Positions 1 through 6,983 of a DNA stretch of 7,011 nt are shown here, piece by piece. This DNA comes from an uncultured Alphaproteobacteria bacterium. GTDB lineage: Bacteria; Pseudomonadota; Alphaproteobacteria; Rhodobacterales; Rhodobacteraceae. Every line of letters begins with the position of its first letter. Positions within the stretch are counted from its first letter, which is position 1. Where the stretch lies: positions 4,306 through 11,316 of the forward strand of contig CAKMZE010000012.1 of the NCBI GenBank assembly GCA_929200295.1, read 5' to 3'. Under the pieces are notes generated by a model. That model searched no databases, was not told where the DNA came from, and saw only the letters and a program-made list of their open reading frames with translations. The position numbers were made by a program, and so were the translations under genes.

Positions 1-541
1 GGGCTAGCAGGCTCCACCCTTGGATATCATCGGGGCGGGTTGTCATGATCGCACGTAATTGCGCGATATTGGCCAAATATTCCTCTGGCGCGTCAGGTTG
101 CGGGATTGCAGGTGCTGCGGCGACAGCCTGGGCTTGTGAGGGGCGATTTTCGCGGGCCTCATCGCTGTTTGCGATGCGTATCTCTAATGGTAAATCCGGG
201 TATCCTGCCGCGCCGATTTGCCAATAAAGACCTGCGGCAGAAAGCAATAAAAACGCGCCACTGGCCAGAATAACCCATGTGTTTCGCACAGGCTCTAGCG
301 ATACCCCCTTGGGCATAGATGTAGCGGCGATCAAACGGCGGGCGATCTCTGCCTTTGCATGTTCGGCCTCGGCCGGATCAAGGGTTTGGCGCGCAACATC
401 GCGATCAACCTCAGCCAATTGCGCCTTATAAAATGCCACATCGGGCGTGGGTGCCTCTTGTGCACCTGCACGCATTAAGGGGGCCGCGAGCCGTAGCGCA
501 ATAAGCAACGTCAAAGCTGCACAAATCCCAGCAAATACCAT
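1..541 (-). CDS. ccmI: CcmI, c-type cytochrome biogenesis protein, N-terminal part (runs off the left edge)
   Basis: I translated this by hand from the minus strand: 180 codons from ATG at 541 stay open to the window edge, so the C-terminus is missing. CcmI is an inner-membrane protein of System I cytochrome c maturation. It binds apocytochrome c and passes it to the CcmFH haem ligase. A first membrane helix spans about residues 2-20. A cytoplasmic loop follows with the family wording FYKAQLAEVDRDVARQTL (about 37-54) and EIARRLIA (65-72). A second helix lies at about 88-107. A Pro/Ala/Gln-rich linker (about 133-152) then leads to EEYLANIAQLRA and DDIQGWSLLA, the start of the periplasmic TPR domain. 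The start is supported by AGAGGA a few bases upstream on the minus strand (about 546-551). It is divergent from soxB and functionally unrelated to it. The family call rests on this topology and wording, without a database search. Confidence 0.9.
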   Translation of the reverse strand, partial: MVFAGICAALTLLIALRLAAPLMRAGAQEAPTPDVAFYKAQLAEVDRDVARQTLDPAEAEHAKAEIARRLIAATSMPKGVSLEPVRNTWVILASGAFLLLSAAGLYWQIGAAGYPDLPLEIRIANSDEARENRPSQAQAVAAAPAIPQPDAPEEYLANIAQLRAIMTTRPDDIQGWSLLA

Positions 542-724
542 ATGATCCTCTTTTCCCTTTGGCCCAAACTATGCCGCGCGTGGGTAATAAGAAAGAGCGG
601 AAATCTGCGTCAAGACAGCCTATGTCGCAAACTGGATGATTTTCGCCGCAGCCAGCCGCCTTTTCAAGAGGCATCAGGTTCAATACCAATACACTATTAC
701 AGTCGGTTAATCTCGGGATTCGTC
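542..724. promoter_or_regulatory. Divergent ccmI/soxB intergenic region
   Basis: This 183-nt region separates the divergently read ccmI and soxB and should hold both promoters. The soxB reading frame stays open upstream through it, but that part has no family similarity and I treat it as non-coding. Near soxB there is a perfect tandem 6-bp repeat, CAATACCAATAC (681-692). It overlaps a short inverted repeat, GGT-N5-ACC (677-687), a possible regulator site. -10-like hexamers for soxB are present (TACACT at 690, TATTAC at 695) but no convincing -35 sits at the right distance, so the sox promoter may need an activator. That last point is inference. Confidence 0.4.
584..613 (-). promoter_or_regulatory. 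Candidate sigma-70-type promoter for ccmI
   Basis: On the minus strand TTGACG (613-608) is followed after 17 nt by TTATTA (590-585), or after 18 nt by TATTAC (589-584). The -35 box is close to consensus and the -10 is moderate. It lies about 45 nt upstream of the ccmI start, which fits a short leader. This is pattern matching only, with no transcript data. Confidence 0.45.
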
Positions 725-1975
725 ATGGGACAAAAACGCTACTCTGCATTTGCGATCGCCCGAGAAGCGATGCGCCAACATACTGGTTGGGATCGCGCTT
801 GGGCGAAACCTACGCCCAAAAAGAAATACGATGTGGTGATTGTTGGTGCCGGTGGGCACGGGCTCGCCACGGCATATTATCTGGGCAAGAACTTTGGTAT
901 CACCAATGTCGCCATCATCGAAAAGGGATGGCTTGGCGGCGGCAATACCGGACGCAATACCACGATCATCCGCTCGAATTATCTACAAGACCCATCCGCC
1001 GCGCTATATGAAAAGGCGCGCTCTCTTTACGAGACAATGAGCCAAGACCTGAATTACAACGTGATGTTTAGCCCGCGCGGCGTGATTATGCTGGCACAGA
1101 CACAGCATGAAATTCGCGGTTATCAGCGCACAGCCCATGCCAATAGCTTGCAAGGCGTGCAGACCGAGTGGATTTCACCACAGCGGGTTAAAGAGCTGGT
1201 GCCAATTATGAATATCGACGGCCCGCGTTACCCGGTTCTGGGTGGCCTGTGGCAGGCCCGCGGTGGTACTGCGCGTCATGATGCTGTGGCTTGGGGCTAT
1301 GCGCGCGCATGTTCTGACATGGGCATGGATGTGATCCAGAAATGCGAGGTTACTGGCGTGCGCACGACAGCTGGCAAAGTGACCGGCGTTGATACCACCA
1401 AAGGCGCGATTGATTGTGACAAGCTCGGCATGGTGGTCGCGGGCCATTCGTCGGTGCTTGCTGAAATGGCGGGCTTTCGGCTGCCAATGGAATCGGTGGC
1501 GTTACAGGCCCTCGTCTCAGAGCCGATCAAACCTTGCATGGATGTGGTCGTAATGGCCAATACGGTGCACGGCTATCTGTCCCAGTCTGATAAGGGTGAG
1601 ATGGTGATTGGTGGCGGCACGGATGGCTATAACAACTATACGCAGCGCGGCTCTTTCCACCATATTGAGGAAACCGTGCGCGCGTTGGTCGAAACATTCC
1701 CTATGATCGCACGGCTCAAGATGCTGCGCCAATGGGGCGGGATCGTCGATGTGACAGGGGATCGCTCGCCGATCCTCTCGAAAACCCCTGTTGACGGTGT
1801 GTTTGTTAATTGTGGCTGGGGCACGGGCGGATTTAAGGCGATCCCGGGCTCAGGCTGGGCCATGGCCGAGCTGATGGCTAAGGGCCAATCGCCGCTCACA
1901 GAAGAATTTAATATGTTCCGCTTTCGTGAGGGTAAATTTATCGATGAAAGCGTTGCGGCGGGGGTGGCGCACTGA
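725..1975 (+). CDS. soxB: Sarcosine oxidase, beta subunit (heterotetrameric)
   Basis: This is the catalytic subunit of tetrameric sarcosine oxidase, an amine oxidase of the DAO fold. It oxidises sarcosine at a non-covalent FAD and passes electrons to a covalently held FMN shared with the alpha subunit, where O2 becomes H2O2. The product is 416 residues, the usual family length. The Rossmann FAD motif GAGGHG is at residues 41-46. GGGNTGRNTTIIRSNY follows at about 71-86. A conserved GTARHD carries His185, which by alignment from memory corresponds to the FMN-attaching His (about 172/173) of characterised enzymes. GWGTGG at 364-369 is the C-terminal FAD contact. I chose ATG 725 because similarity begins there (QKRYSAFAIAREAM) and GGGA (715-718) sits 6 nt upstream. 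The frame is open back to 542, but that extension has no family features. First gene of the sox locus, separated by 352 nt from soxD. Confidence 0.95.
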   Translation: MGQKRYSAFAIAREAMRQHTGWDRAWAKPTPKKKYDVVIVGAGGHGLATAYYLGKNFGITNVAIIEKGWLGGGNTGRNTTIIRSNYLQDPSAALYEKARSLYETMSQDLNYNVMFSPRGVIMLAQTQHEIRGYQRTAHANSLQGVQTEWISPQRVKELVPIMNIDGPRYPVLGGLWQARGGTARHDAVAWGYARACSDMGMDVIQKCEVTGVRTTAGKVTGVDTTKGAIDCDKLGMVVAGHSSVLAEMAGFRLPMESVALQALVSEPIKPCMDVVVMANTVHGYLSQSDKGEMVIGGGTDGYNNYTQRGSFHHIEETVRALVETFPMIARLKMLRQWGGIVDVTGDRSPILSKTPVDGVFVNCGWGTGGFKAIPGSGWAMAELMAKGQSPLTEEFNMFRFREGKFIDESVAAGVAH

Positions 1976-2025
1976 TGGCTATGGCAGTGATACGAAAAAA
2001 GAGCGCGATATACGCAGAAATTCCG

Positions 2026-2211
2026 TCAAAAAAACGAAATGCGATTCTGGATTTCATCCCGGATGCGGATTTCTTCGTTCGTTTTGTGAATGGACTCTGG
2101 CGTGCTACCATCAAGATCAATTTGCAGGCGCCGCCCGCGACGTTTTTCAAAGATGGCAATGCCGATTGCAATGGCTGCAATGATGCCCAGAATGATCCAA
2201 ACCCAATTCAT
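2026..2211 (-). CDS. Small single-pass membrane protein, antisense between soxB and soxD (candidate gene)
   Basis: I cannot assign a function. The 61-residue product begins MNWVWIILGIIAAIAIGIAIF, a clear membrane helix at about residues 3-21. KRRGRR follows at once, so the positive-inside rule puts the C-terminus in the cytoplasm. The remaining tail is charged (NEEIRIRDEIQ) and could be helical. There is no cleavable signal site or cysteine. Codon use is ordinary, with no ATA, CGA or AGA. The overlapping plus-strand frame (1975-2334) has ATA three times, CGA twice and AGA once in its 58 codons outside this gene. That contrast favours the minus strand. The ribosome binding site is weak (AAGA just before ATG) and lies in a hairpin. 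It runs against the sox genes on both sides, inside what should be their transcript. Alternatively it is a chance ORF, but the helix-then-basic pattern argues against that. Confidence 0.55.
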   Translation of the reverse strand: MNWVWIILGIIAAIAIGIAIFEKRRGRRLQIDLDGSTPESIHKTNEEIRIRDEIQNRISFF

Positions 2212-2229
2212 GATCTTGATGTAAGATCA
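2211..2229. repeat. Perfect 7-bp inverted repeat at the start of the small antisense gene
   Basis: TGATCTT (2211-2217), a 5-nt loop, and AAGATCA (2223-2229) form a perfect stem. On the minus strand it pairs the bases just before and including the A of the start codon of the small membrane protein, so it could mask that start. On the plus strand it lies in the soxB-soxD leader. An 8-bp palindrome, CACATGTG (2228-2235), adjoins it and overlaps by two bases. Either could also be a protein-binding site. No T-run follows on either strand, so it is not a terminator. Confidence 0.4.
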
Positions 2230-2327
2230 CATGTGTCACATTCAAGTGGTGTGCGGACCGGTGCATCGCGGTTTGAACGGGGTTTGCCTGCATTTGACCG
2301 ACAGCCTTCTGCCTTGGGGGCACAGAT

Positions 2328-2657
2328 ATGCTAGTATTACATTGCCCATATTGCGGTGTGGACGTTGATGAAACAGATCTGCACGGCGGCGGTGAGGCGC
2401 ATTTGACGCGCCATGGCCCCGGGTCATCTGATGATGAGTTTCACGATTACCTGTTCCAGCGCGCAAACCCAAAGGGCGTGCATTTTGAACGGTGGCGTCA
2501 TGTTTATGGCTGCGGCAAATATTTCCATGCGGCGCGCTGCACCATGACGCTCGAGGTGTTTGGCACATACTCCGCGCAAACGCTTGAGCCACCCCAAGAG
2601 ATCAAGGATGCGATTATGGCAAAACGCCCTGATTGGACCGGAGGAGCAAAATCATGA
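2328..2657 (+). CDS. soxD: Sarcosine oxidase, delta subunit (zinc-binding)
   Basis: The small structural subunit of tetrameric sarcosine oxidase holds a zinc ion and is needed for complex assembly. The product is 109 residues, within the family range of about 90-110. The zinc ligands expected from the family are all visible: Cys6 and Cys9 in HCPYCG near the N-terminus, then His58 and Cys62 in RHVYGCG. The wording FHDYLFQRANPKG (38-50) and KYFHAARCTMT (64-74) is typical. The start is supported by GGGGG at 2316-2320, 7 nt before the ATG. Its end overlaps the soxA start by 4 nt (ATGA, 2654-2657), and the soxA ribosome binding site lies inside its last codons, so soxD and soxA are translationally coupled. 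No separate promoter is evident upstream, so it is presumably read from soxB through the gap. Confidence 0.95.
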   Translation: MLVLHCPYCGVDVDETDLHGGGEAHLTRHGPGSSDDEFHDYLFQRANPKGVHFERWRHVYGCGKYFHAARCTMTLEVFGTYSAQTLEPPQEIKDAIMAKRPDWTGGAKS

Positions 2658-5600
2658 GCACCCGGTTAGAAAACATGGGCCGTCTGGTCGATCGCAATCA
2701 GGCTGTCACATTCCTGTTTAATGGCAAAACATTGCAAGGGCTTGCAGGCGATACCATCGCCTCGGCTTTGCTCGCCAATGATCAGCTCTTGGTTGGGCGG
2801 TCTTTCAAATACCACCGTCCACGTGGGGTCGTGGCGTCTGGCGCAGAAGAGCCCAATGGTCTCGTTAATCTAGGCCAAGATGGGCATTTTGAACCAAACC
2901 AAAGGGTTACGACCACAGAGCTATATGATGGGCTGCAGGCGACATCACAAAACCATTGGCCGACGCTGGAATTTGATGTTGGTGCGATCAATACATATTT
3001 GGCCCGGTTCCTGCCTGCGGGCTTTTATTACAAGATGTTCATTCATCCGCGTCCTTTTTGGAAATATGTCTATGAGCCGATTATCCGCAAATCTGCGGGC
3101 TTGGGCAAAGCCCCCAAAGATCGGGATGCAGATACGTATGAGCATTTTCATGCACATATTGATGTCCTGATTATTGGCGGTGGCATCGCGGGGCTTTCGA
3201 GCGCCTTGGCTGCGGCTCAAACTGGTGCGCGCGTGATGCTGATGGAGCAAACCGCCCATTGGGGCGGTCGCGCTGCTGTTGACGCCCCGCAGATCGAAGG
3301 GATGAGCGCTGAGGCGTGGATCGCTCAAACGGTTGAAGCCCTTGAGGCGATGCCCAATGTGTCTTTGCGCCTGCGCACGATGGGTGCGGGCGTTTATGAT
3401 CATGGGTACGTTCTGGGCTATGAAAAACTGACCGAACATCTAGGCGTTTCTGATGGCCCGCGCCAGCGGCTTTGGCGGATCCGTGCAAAGCAGATCATTA
3501 CGGCAACTGGCGCGATAGAACGACCTTTGTCTTTTGCGGGCAATGATATACCCGGTGTTCTTCTTGCATCTGCTGTGCGCGATTATGCCGTGAACTATGG
3601 TGTATCGATTGGGGATCGCACTGTTGTTGTCGCCAATAATGATGATGCTTATCGCACAGCGATTACGCTTTGTGAGGCGGGTTTGAACGTACCTGCAATC
3701 ATCGATGTACGCCCAACATCCGAAGGCGAGCTACCACAGCAAGCGCGCGATCTGGGGATACGTGTACTGTCTGGTAAAGGTATCGCAAAGGTCAAGGGCG
3801 GCAAGCGGGTGACAAGTGTGGTCGTCTGTGCGCAAGCGGGCGAGGGTGCTGCCCTCGAAGAGATCGCATGCGATTGTGTGGCGATGTCTGGCGGCTGGTC
3901 ACCTGTTGTGCACCTGTGGTCTCATTGCGGTGGCAAACTGATTTGGGATGAGGCGCAAGCCATGTTCCGCCCCGATCCAGAGCAAGCGCCCAAGGGCGAT
4001 CAGGGTCAAGATTTTGTCACGGCTGTGGGCACAGCAAATGGCAATCTCTTTACGGCCGAGGTGCTAGGCGATGCCTTTGCCGCAGGTCTCTCAGCCGCGC
4101 AATCCGCAGGCGCCCCGAAAAAGGGCCGGGCTGCAAACGCCCCACAAGGCAATGACGCAGAAGAGGCCGCATTAAGCCCCGCATGGCTCATGCCACAAGG
4201 GGCAAGCTATGAGCTGCGCGCCAAGGCTTGGCTGGATTTTCAGAATGACGTCAAAGTCAGCGATGTACAGCTCGCGGCACAAGAAGGGTTTGAAAGCGTT
4301 GAACATGCTAAGCGGTACACGACGCTCGGCATGGCGACAGATCAAGGAAAACTTAGCAATATCAATGGTCTTGCGGTGCTTTCTAAATCGCTGAACAGTG
4401 ATATCCCGGATGTGGGCACAACAACATTCCGCCCACCTTATACGCCGATCTCAATGTCGTCGATCGCGGGTGTCGCACAAAACGACCTGTTCCAGCCTAT
4501 TCAATGGACCCCGATGTCTGAATGGCATTCTGAAAATGGGGCGGATTACGAACCGGTCGGCCATTGGCGCCGGCCTTATGCCTATCTGCGTGACGGTGAA
4601 ACCGTGCATGAGGCTGTGAACCGTGAGGTGGTGAATACCCGCGAGAGCCTTGGTTTGCTGGATGCATCAACCTTGGGCAAGCTCGTGGTCAAGGGGCCTG
4701 ATGCCGGCAAGTTCCTTGATATGATGTACACCAATATGATGTCCACGTTGCCCATCGGCAAATGCCGCTATGGTTTGATGTGTACCGAAAACGGCTTTCT
4801 CTCAGACGATGGTGTTGTCGCGCGGATTGGTGAGCAAGAATGGCTTTGCCACACCACGACAGGCGGTGCGGGACGTATCCATGAATGGATGGAAGACTGG
4901 CTGCAATGCGAATGGTGGGATTGGAAGGTCTATGTCGCCAATGTCACCGAACAATTGGCGCAAGTCGCGGTCGTAGGCCCAAATGCCCGTAAGCTGCTCG
5001 AAAAGCTTGGCGGTATGGATGTGTCAAAAGAGGCTTTGCCATTCATGCAATGGGCCGATGGGACATTAGGCGGCTTTGATGCGCGGGCCTACCGGATCAG
5101 TTTTTCTGGTGAGCTGTCGTATGAGATTGCAGTACCAGCCAGCCAAGGCCGCGCATTCTGGGACGCGCTGCTCGCGGCGGGCGAAGAATTTGGTGTGATG
5201 CCTTATGGCACAGAAGCTTTGCATATTATGCGGGCTGAAAAGGGCTTTATCATGATCGGTGATGAAACCGACGGCACGGTGATCCCGCAGGACCTGAATT
5301 TGCAATGGGCTTTGTCAAAGAAAAAGACCGATTACCTTGGAAAGCGTGCGCAAGAGCGGTCGCATATGGCGGATCCAAACCGTTGGAAGCTTGTGGGGCT
5401 AGAGACGCTTGATGGATCGGTTTTACCTGATGGGGCCTATGCGATTGCGGATGGTGATAATGACAATGCGCAGCGCAATACCCAAGGTCGGGTGACATCA
5501 ACCTATTATTCCCCAACCTTGAATAAGGGGATTGCCATGGGGCTGGTGCATCGCGGACCAGAGCGTATGGGCGAGGTGTTGACGTTCACCAATGTCGATG

Positions 5601-5671
5601 GCGAGCCAATCAAAGCAAAAATTGTTGATCAGGTCTTCTATGATAAAGAAGGGGCGAAACAGAATGTCTAA
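2654..5671 (+). CDS. soxA: Sarcosine oxidase, alpha subunit
   Basis: This is the large subunit of tetrameric sarcosine oxidase, 1005 residues, close to the usual 960-1010. Three parts are visible. The N-terminal ferredoxin-like domain (about 15-100) includes SFKYHRPRGVVASGAEEPN and lacks iron-sulfur cysteines, as in the characterised enzyme. A nucleotide-binding oxidoreductase region has GGGIAG at 175-180 and a second, degenerate Rossmann strand (TVVVANNDDAYRTA), which binds NAD in the known enzyme. The C-terminal aminomethyltransferase (GCV_T) region runs from about 600 to the end. It binds tetrahydrofolate and takes the methyl-derived carbon to give 5,10-methylene-THF. An Ala/Lys-rich linker (AGAPKKGRAANAPQGND) lies at about 484-500. 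I chose ATG 2654 because GGAGGAG (2640-2646) is 7 nt upstream and the protein starts MSTRL as relatives do. An in-frame ATG at 2633 is less likely. It overlaps soxD by 4 nt and soxG by 8 nt. Confidence 0.96.
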   Translation: MSTRLENMGRLVDRNQAVTFLFNGKTLQGLAGDTIASALLANDQLLVGRSFKYHRPRGVVASGAEEPNGLVNLGQDGHFEPNQRVTTTELYDGLQATSQNHWPTLEFDVGAINTYLARFLPAGFYYKMFIHPRPFWKYVYEPIIRKSAGLGKAPKDRDADTYEHFHAHIDVLIIGGGIAGLSSALAAAQTGARVMLMEQTAHWGGRAAVDAPQIEGMSAEAWIAQTVEALEAMPNVSLRLRTMGAGVYDHGYVLGYEKLTEHLGVSDGPRQRLWRIRAKQIITATGAIERPLSFAGNDIPGVLLASAVRDYAVNYGVSIGDRTVVVANNDDAYRTAITLCEAGLNVPAIIDVRPTSEGELPQQARDLGIRVLSGKGIAKVKGGKRVTSVVVCAQAGEGAALEEIACDCVAMSGGWSPVVHLWSHCGGKLIWDEAQAMFRPDPEQAPKGDQGQDFVTAVGTANGNLFTAEVLGDAFAAGLSAAQSAGAPKKGRAANAPQGNDAEEAALSPAWLMPQGASYELRAKAWLDFQNDVKVSDVQLAAQEGFESVEHAKRYTTLGMATDQGKLSNINGLAVLSKSLNSDIPDVGTTTFRPPYTPISMSSIAGVAQNDLFQPIQWTPMSEWHSENGADYEPVGHWRRPYAYLRDGETVHEAVNREVVNTRESLGLLDASTLGKLVVKGPDAGKFLDMMYTNMMSTLPIGKCRYGLMCTENGFLSDDGVVARIGEQEWLCHTTTGGAGRIHEWMEDWLQCEWWDWKVYVANVTEQLAQVAVVGPNARKLLEKLGGMDVSKEALPFMQWADGTLGGFDARAYRISFSGELSYEIAVPASQGRAFWDALLAAGEEFGVMPYGTEALHIMRAEKGFIMIGDETDGTVIPQDLNLQWALSKKKTDYLGKRAQERSHMADPNRWKLVGLETLDGSVLPDGAYAIADGDNDNAQRNTQGRVTSTYYSPTLNKGIAMGLVHRGPERMGEVLTFTNVDGEPIKAKIVDQVFYDKEGAKQNV

Positions 5672-6233
5672 TGCTGTCAGCGCGTTGAACGGCCTTACCG
5701 CTGCGGGTGATGTGACCGTAAAAGAGGCAGGCTTGCGCGGTATGATCACCCTGCGCGGCGATTTTTCGAGCCGCAAGTTTAAAAACATTTGCACTGAACT
5801 CTCAGGCATGGGGTTTCCAGAACAGGGCAAAGCCAATTGCGATGGTGATCGCGGGCTGTGCTGGATGTCGCCGGATGAGATCTTGCTTTTGGTTGCACAT
5901 GATGATGTGGCAGAGAGCCTTACCAAAATTGAAAAGGCGTTGAAGGGGCAGCATTATCTGGCGGCGAATGTATCAGATGCGCGCGCACAAATCTCTGTCA
6001 GTGGGCCCTTCGCGCGCGAGGTTATTGCAAAACTAGCGCCAGCTGATTTACATCCCGATCATTTTCAACCCGGCGATTTCCGCCGGACCCGTTTGGGGCA
6101 GGTGGCCGCGGCCTTTTGGCTGACAGAGACTGGCGCGATTGAGATCATCTGTTTTCGCTCTGTTGCCGATTATACCTTTCGTTTGCTTGCAGCCTCTGCA
6201 AAGGCGGGGCCTGTGGGGTATTTTACAGTCTAA
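5664..6233 (+). CDS. soxG: Sarcosine oxidase, gamma subunit
   Basis: This 189-residue protein is the gamma subunit of tetrameric sarcosine oxidase. The family is distantly related to the folate-binding GCV_T/YgfZ fold and has a structural role in the complex. Recognisable segments are LRGMITLRGDF (about 24-34), LCWMSPDEILLL (about 71-82), DARAQISVSGPFAREVIAKL (about 109-128), and FRRTRLGQVAAAFW near residue 140. I chose ATG 5664 because AAGGGG (5649-5654) is 9 nt upstream and length and similarity fit. An upstream in-frame ATG at 5592 would overlap soxA by 80 nt. The start lies 8 nt inside the soxA end, indicating coupled translation. It is the last sox gene. The 91 nt to sodB have only a weak hairpin (GAGC-AAGC-GCTC then TTT, 6271-6285), so some read-through into sodB is possible. 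Confidence 0.93.
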   Translation: MSNAVSALNGLTAAGDVTVKEAGLRGMITLRGDFSSRKFKNICTELSGMGFPEQGKANCDGDRGLCWMSPDEILLLVAHDDVAESLTKIEKALKGQHYLAANVSDARAQISVSGPFAREVIAKLAPADLHPDHFQPGDFRRTRLGQVAAAFWLTETGAIEIICFRSVADYTFRLLAASAKAGPVGYFTV

Positions 6234-6258
6234 TCCCAAAAGAGTTTGCGCGCAGCTC

Positions 6259-6288
6259 TTGACCTTCTTTGAGCAAGCGCTCTTTATC
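6259..6288 (+). promoter_or_regulatory. Candidate promoter for sodB
   Basis: TTGACC (6259-6264) matches a sigma-70 -35 box. At 17-18 nt spacing the -10 would be CTTTAT or TTTATC (about 6282-6288), which is only a fair match. The leader also has a direct repeat TTTATCC (6283-6289 and 6291-6297). An imperfect palindrome, CTGA-N6-TCAG (6297-6310), lies just upstream of the ribosome binding site and could be a regulator site. No exact iron-response box of the RirA type (TGA-N9-TCA) was seen. Confidence 0.35.
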
Positions 6289-6324
6289 CATTTATCCTGA
6301 AATCTATCAGAAAGAGAGCACGAT

Positions 6325-6924
6325 ATGGCTTTTGAACTTCCCGATCTTCCCTATGCCCATGATGCGCTTGCCGCGCATGGTATGTCTGCCGAGACACTCG
6401 AGTATCATCATGATCTGCACCACAATGCCTATGTCACAAATGGTAATGCCGCGATTGCGGGAACCGAGTGGGACGGAAAGAGCCTCGAAGAGATTATTAC
6501 CGGTACGTATGATGCCTCAGCGGTGGCGCAGAATGGGATTTTTAACAACATCAGCCAATTGTGGAACCATAACCAGTTTTGGGAAATGATGTCTCCGGGC
6601 GCATCCGCGATGCCGTCAGAGCTTGAGGCTGCACTCAATGACAGTTTTGGTTCTGTTGATGAGTTTAAAAAGCAGTTTTCTGCGGCTGGTGCGGGGCAAT
6701 TTGGATCAGGCTGGTGCTGGTTGGTTAAAGATGCCGATGGTGGTCTGAAAGTGACCAAGACAGAGAATGGCGTTAATCCACTTTGCTTTGGTCAAACTGC
6801 GCTACTGGGCTGTGATGTGTGGGAGCATTCTTATTACATCGATTTCCGCAATAAACGCCCTGCGTATTTGAGCAACTTTCTCGATAACCTTGTCAATTGG
6901 GAGAATGTTGCGTCACGGATGTGA
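6325..6924 (+). CDS. sodB: Superoxide dismutase, Fe-type (possibly cambialistic)
   Basis: A cytoplasmic Fe/Mn-family superoxide dismutase converts superoxide to H2O2 and O2. The product is 199 residues, the normal length, with no signal peptide. All four metal ligands are present: His28 (LEYHHD), His82 (QLWNHNQFW), Asp164 and His168 (CDVWEHSYY). The outer-sphere glutamine that marks iron enzymes is in place at residue 78 (NNISQLW), where manganese enzymes usually have glycine, so I favour Fe. Metal use cannot be settled from sequence. NPLCFGQTALLGCDVWEH near the C-terminus is typical of alphaproteobacterial members. The start has a purine-rich site AAGAGAG (6312-6318) 6 nt upstream, and the protein starts MAFELPDLPY as its relatives do. 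It follows soxG by 91 nt on the same strand and ends in a strong terminator. Confidence 0.96.
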   Translation: MAFELPDLPYAHDALAAHGMSAETLEYHHDLHHNAYVTNGNAAIAGTEWDGKSLEEIITGTYDASAVAQNGIFNNISQLWNHNQFWEMMSPGASAMPSELEAALNDSFGSVDEFKKQFSAAGAGQFGSGWCWLVKDADGGLKVTKTENGVNPLCFGQTALLGCDVWEHSYYIDFRNKRPAYLSNFLDNLVNWENVASRM

Positions 6925-6944
6925 TCTGCACATTCAAGCGATAA

Positions 6945-6983
6945 AAAGGGCCTGCGATCATCTGATGGCAGGCCTTTGTTTTT
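6945..6983. terminator. Bidirectional intrinsic terminator after sodB
   Basis: The left arm GGCCTGC (6949-6955) pairs perfectly with GCAGGCC (6968-6974). Flanking AAA/TTT extend the stem past one bulged G. On the plus strand the stem is followed by GTTTTT (6978-6983). On the minus strand it is followed by a T-run (complement of 6943-6947). It therefore has the form of a terminator in both directions and begins 20 nt after the sodB stop, suggesting a convergent gene to the right. Confidence 0.85.

Noticed and set aside
426..689. Minus-strand 87-codon ORF across the ccmI start and the intergenic region.
   Set aside because: It lies in another frame over the 5' end of ccmI, which is well supported, and its product has no recognisable features.
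542..724. In-frame N-terminal extension of soxB by 61 codons from ATG 542.
   Set aside because: The extra residues have no family similarity. The extension starts one base from the ccmI start and would occupy the whole promoter region. The family start fits ATG 725.
2031..2085. Inverted repeat AAAACGAA / TTCGTTTT after soxB, considered as a soxB terminator.
   Set aside because: The loop is 39 nt, the stem is AT-rich, and no strong GC stem precedes the T-run. The bases are explained by the minus-strand coding sequence.
1975..2334. A 119-codon plus-strand ORF that fills the soxB-soxD gap, starting at TGATG on the soxB stop and overlapping the soxD start by 7 nt.
   Set aside because: Its fit between the two genes is striking, but outside the minus-strand gene it has ATA three times, CGA twice and AGA once in 58 codons. 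It shows no recognisable domain. Its codons are exact complements of the minus-strand gene's codons, which explains its open frame there.
2945..3439. Minus-strand 164-codon ORF inside soxA.
   Set aside because: It is wholly antisense to a strongly supported coding region, has low-complexity His/Arg-rich wording, and has no recognisable domain or spacing logic.
6271..6285. GAGC-AAGC-GCTC followed by TTT as a soxG terminator.
   Set aside because: The stem is only 4 bp and the T-run is 3, so termination would be weak at best. It is mentioned under soxG only.
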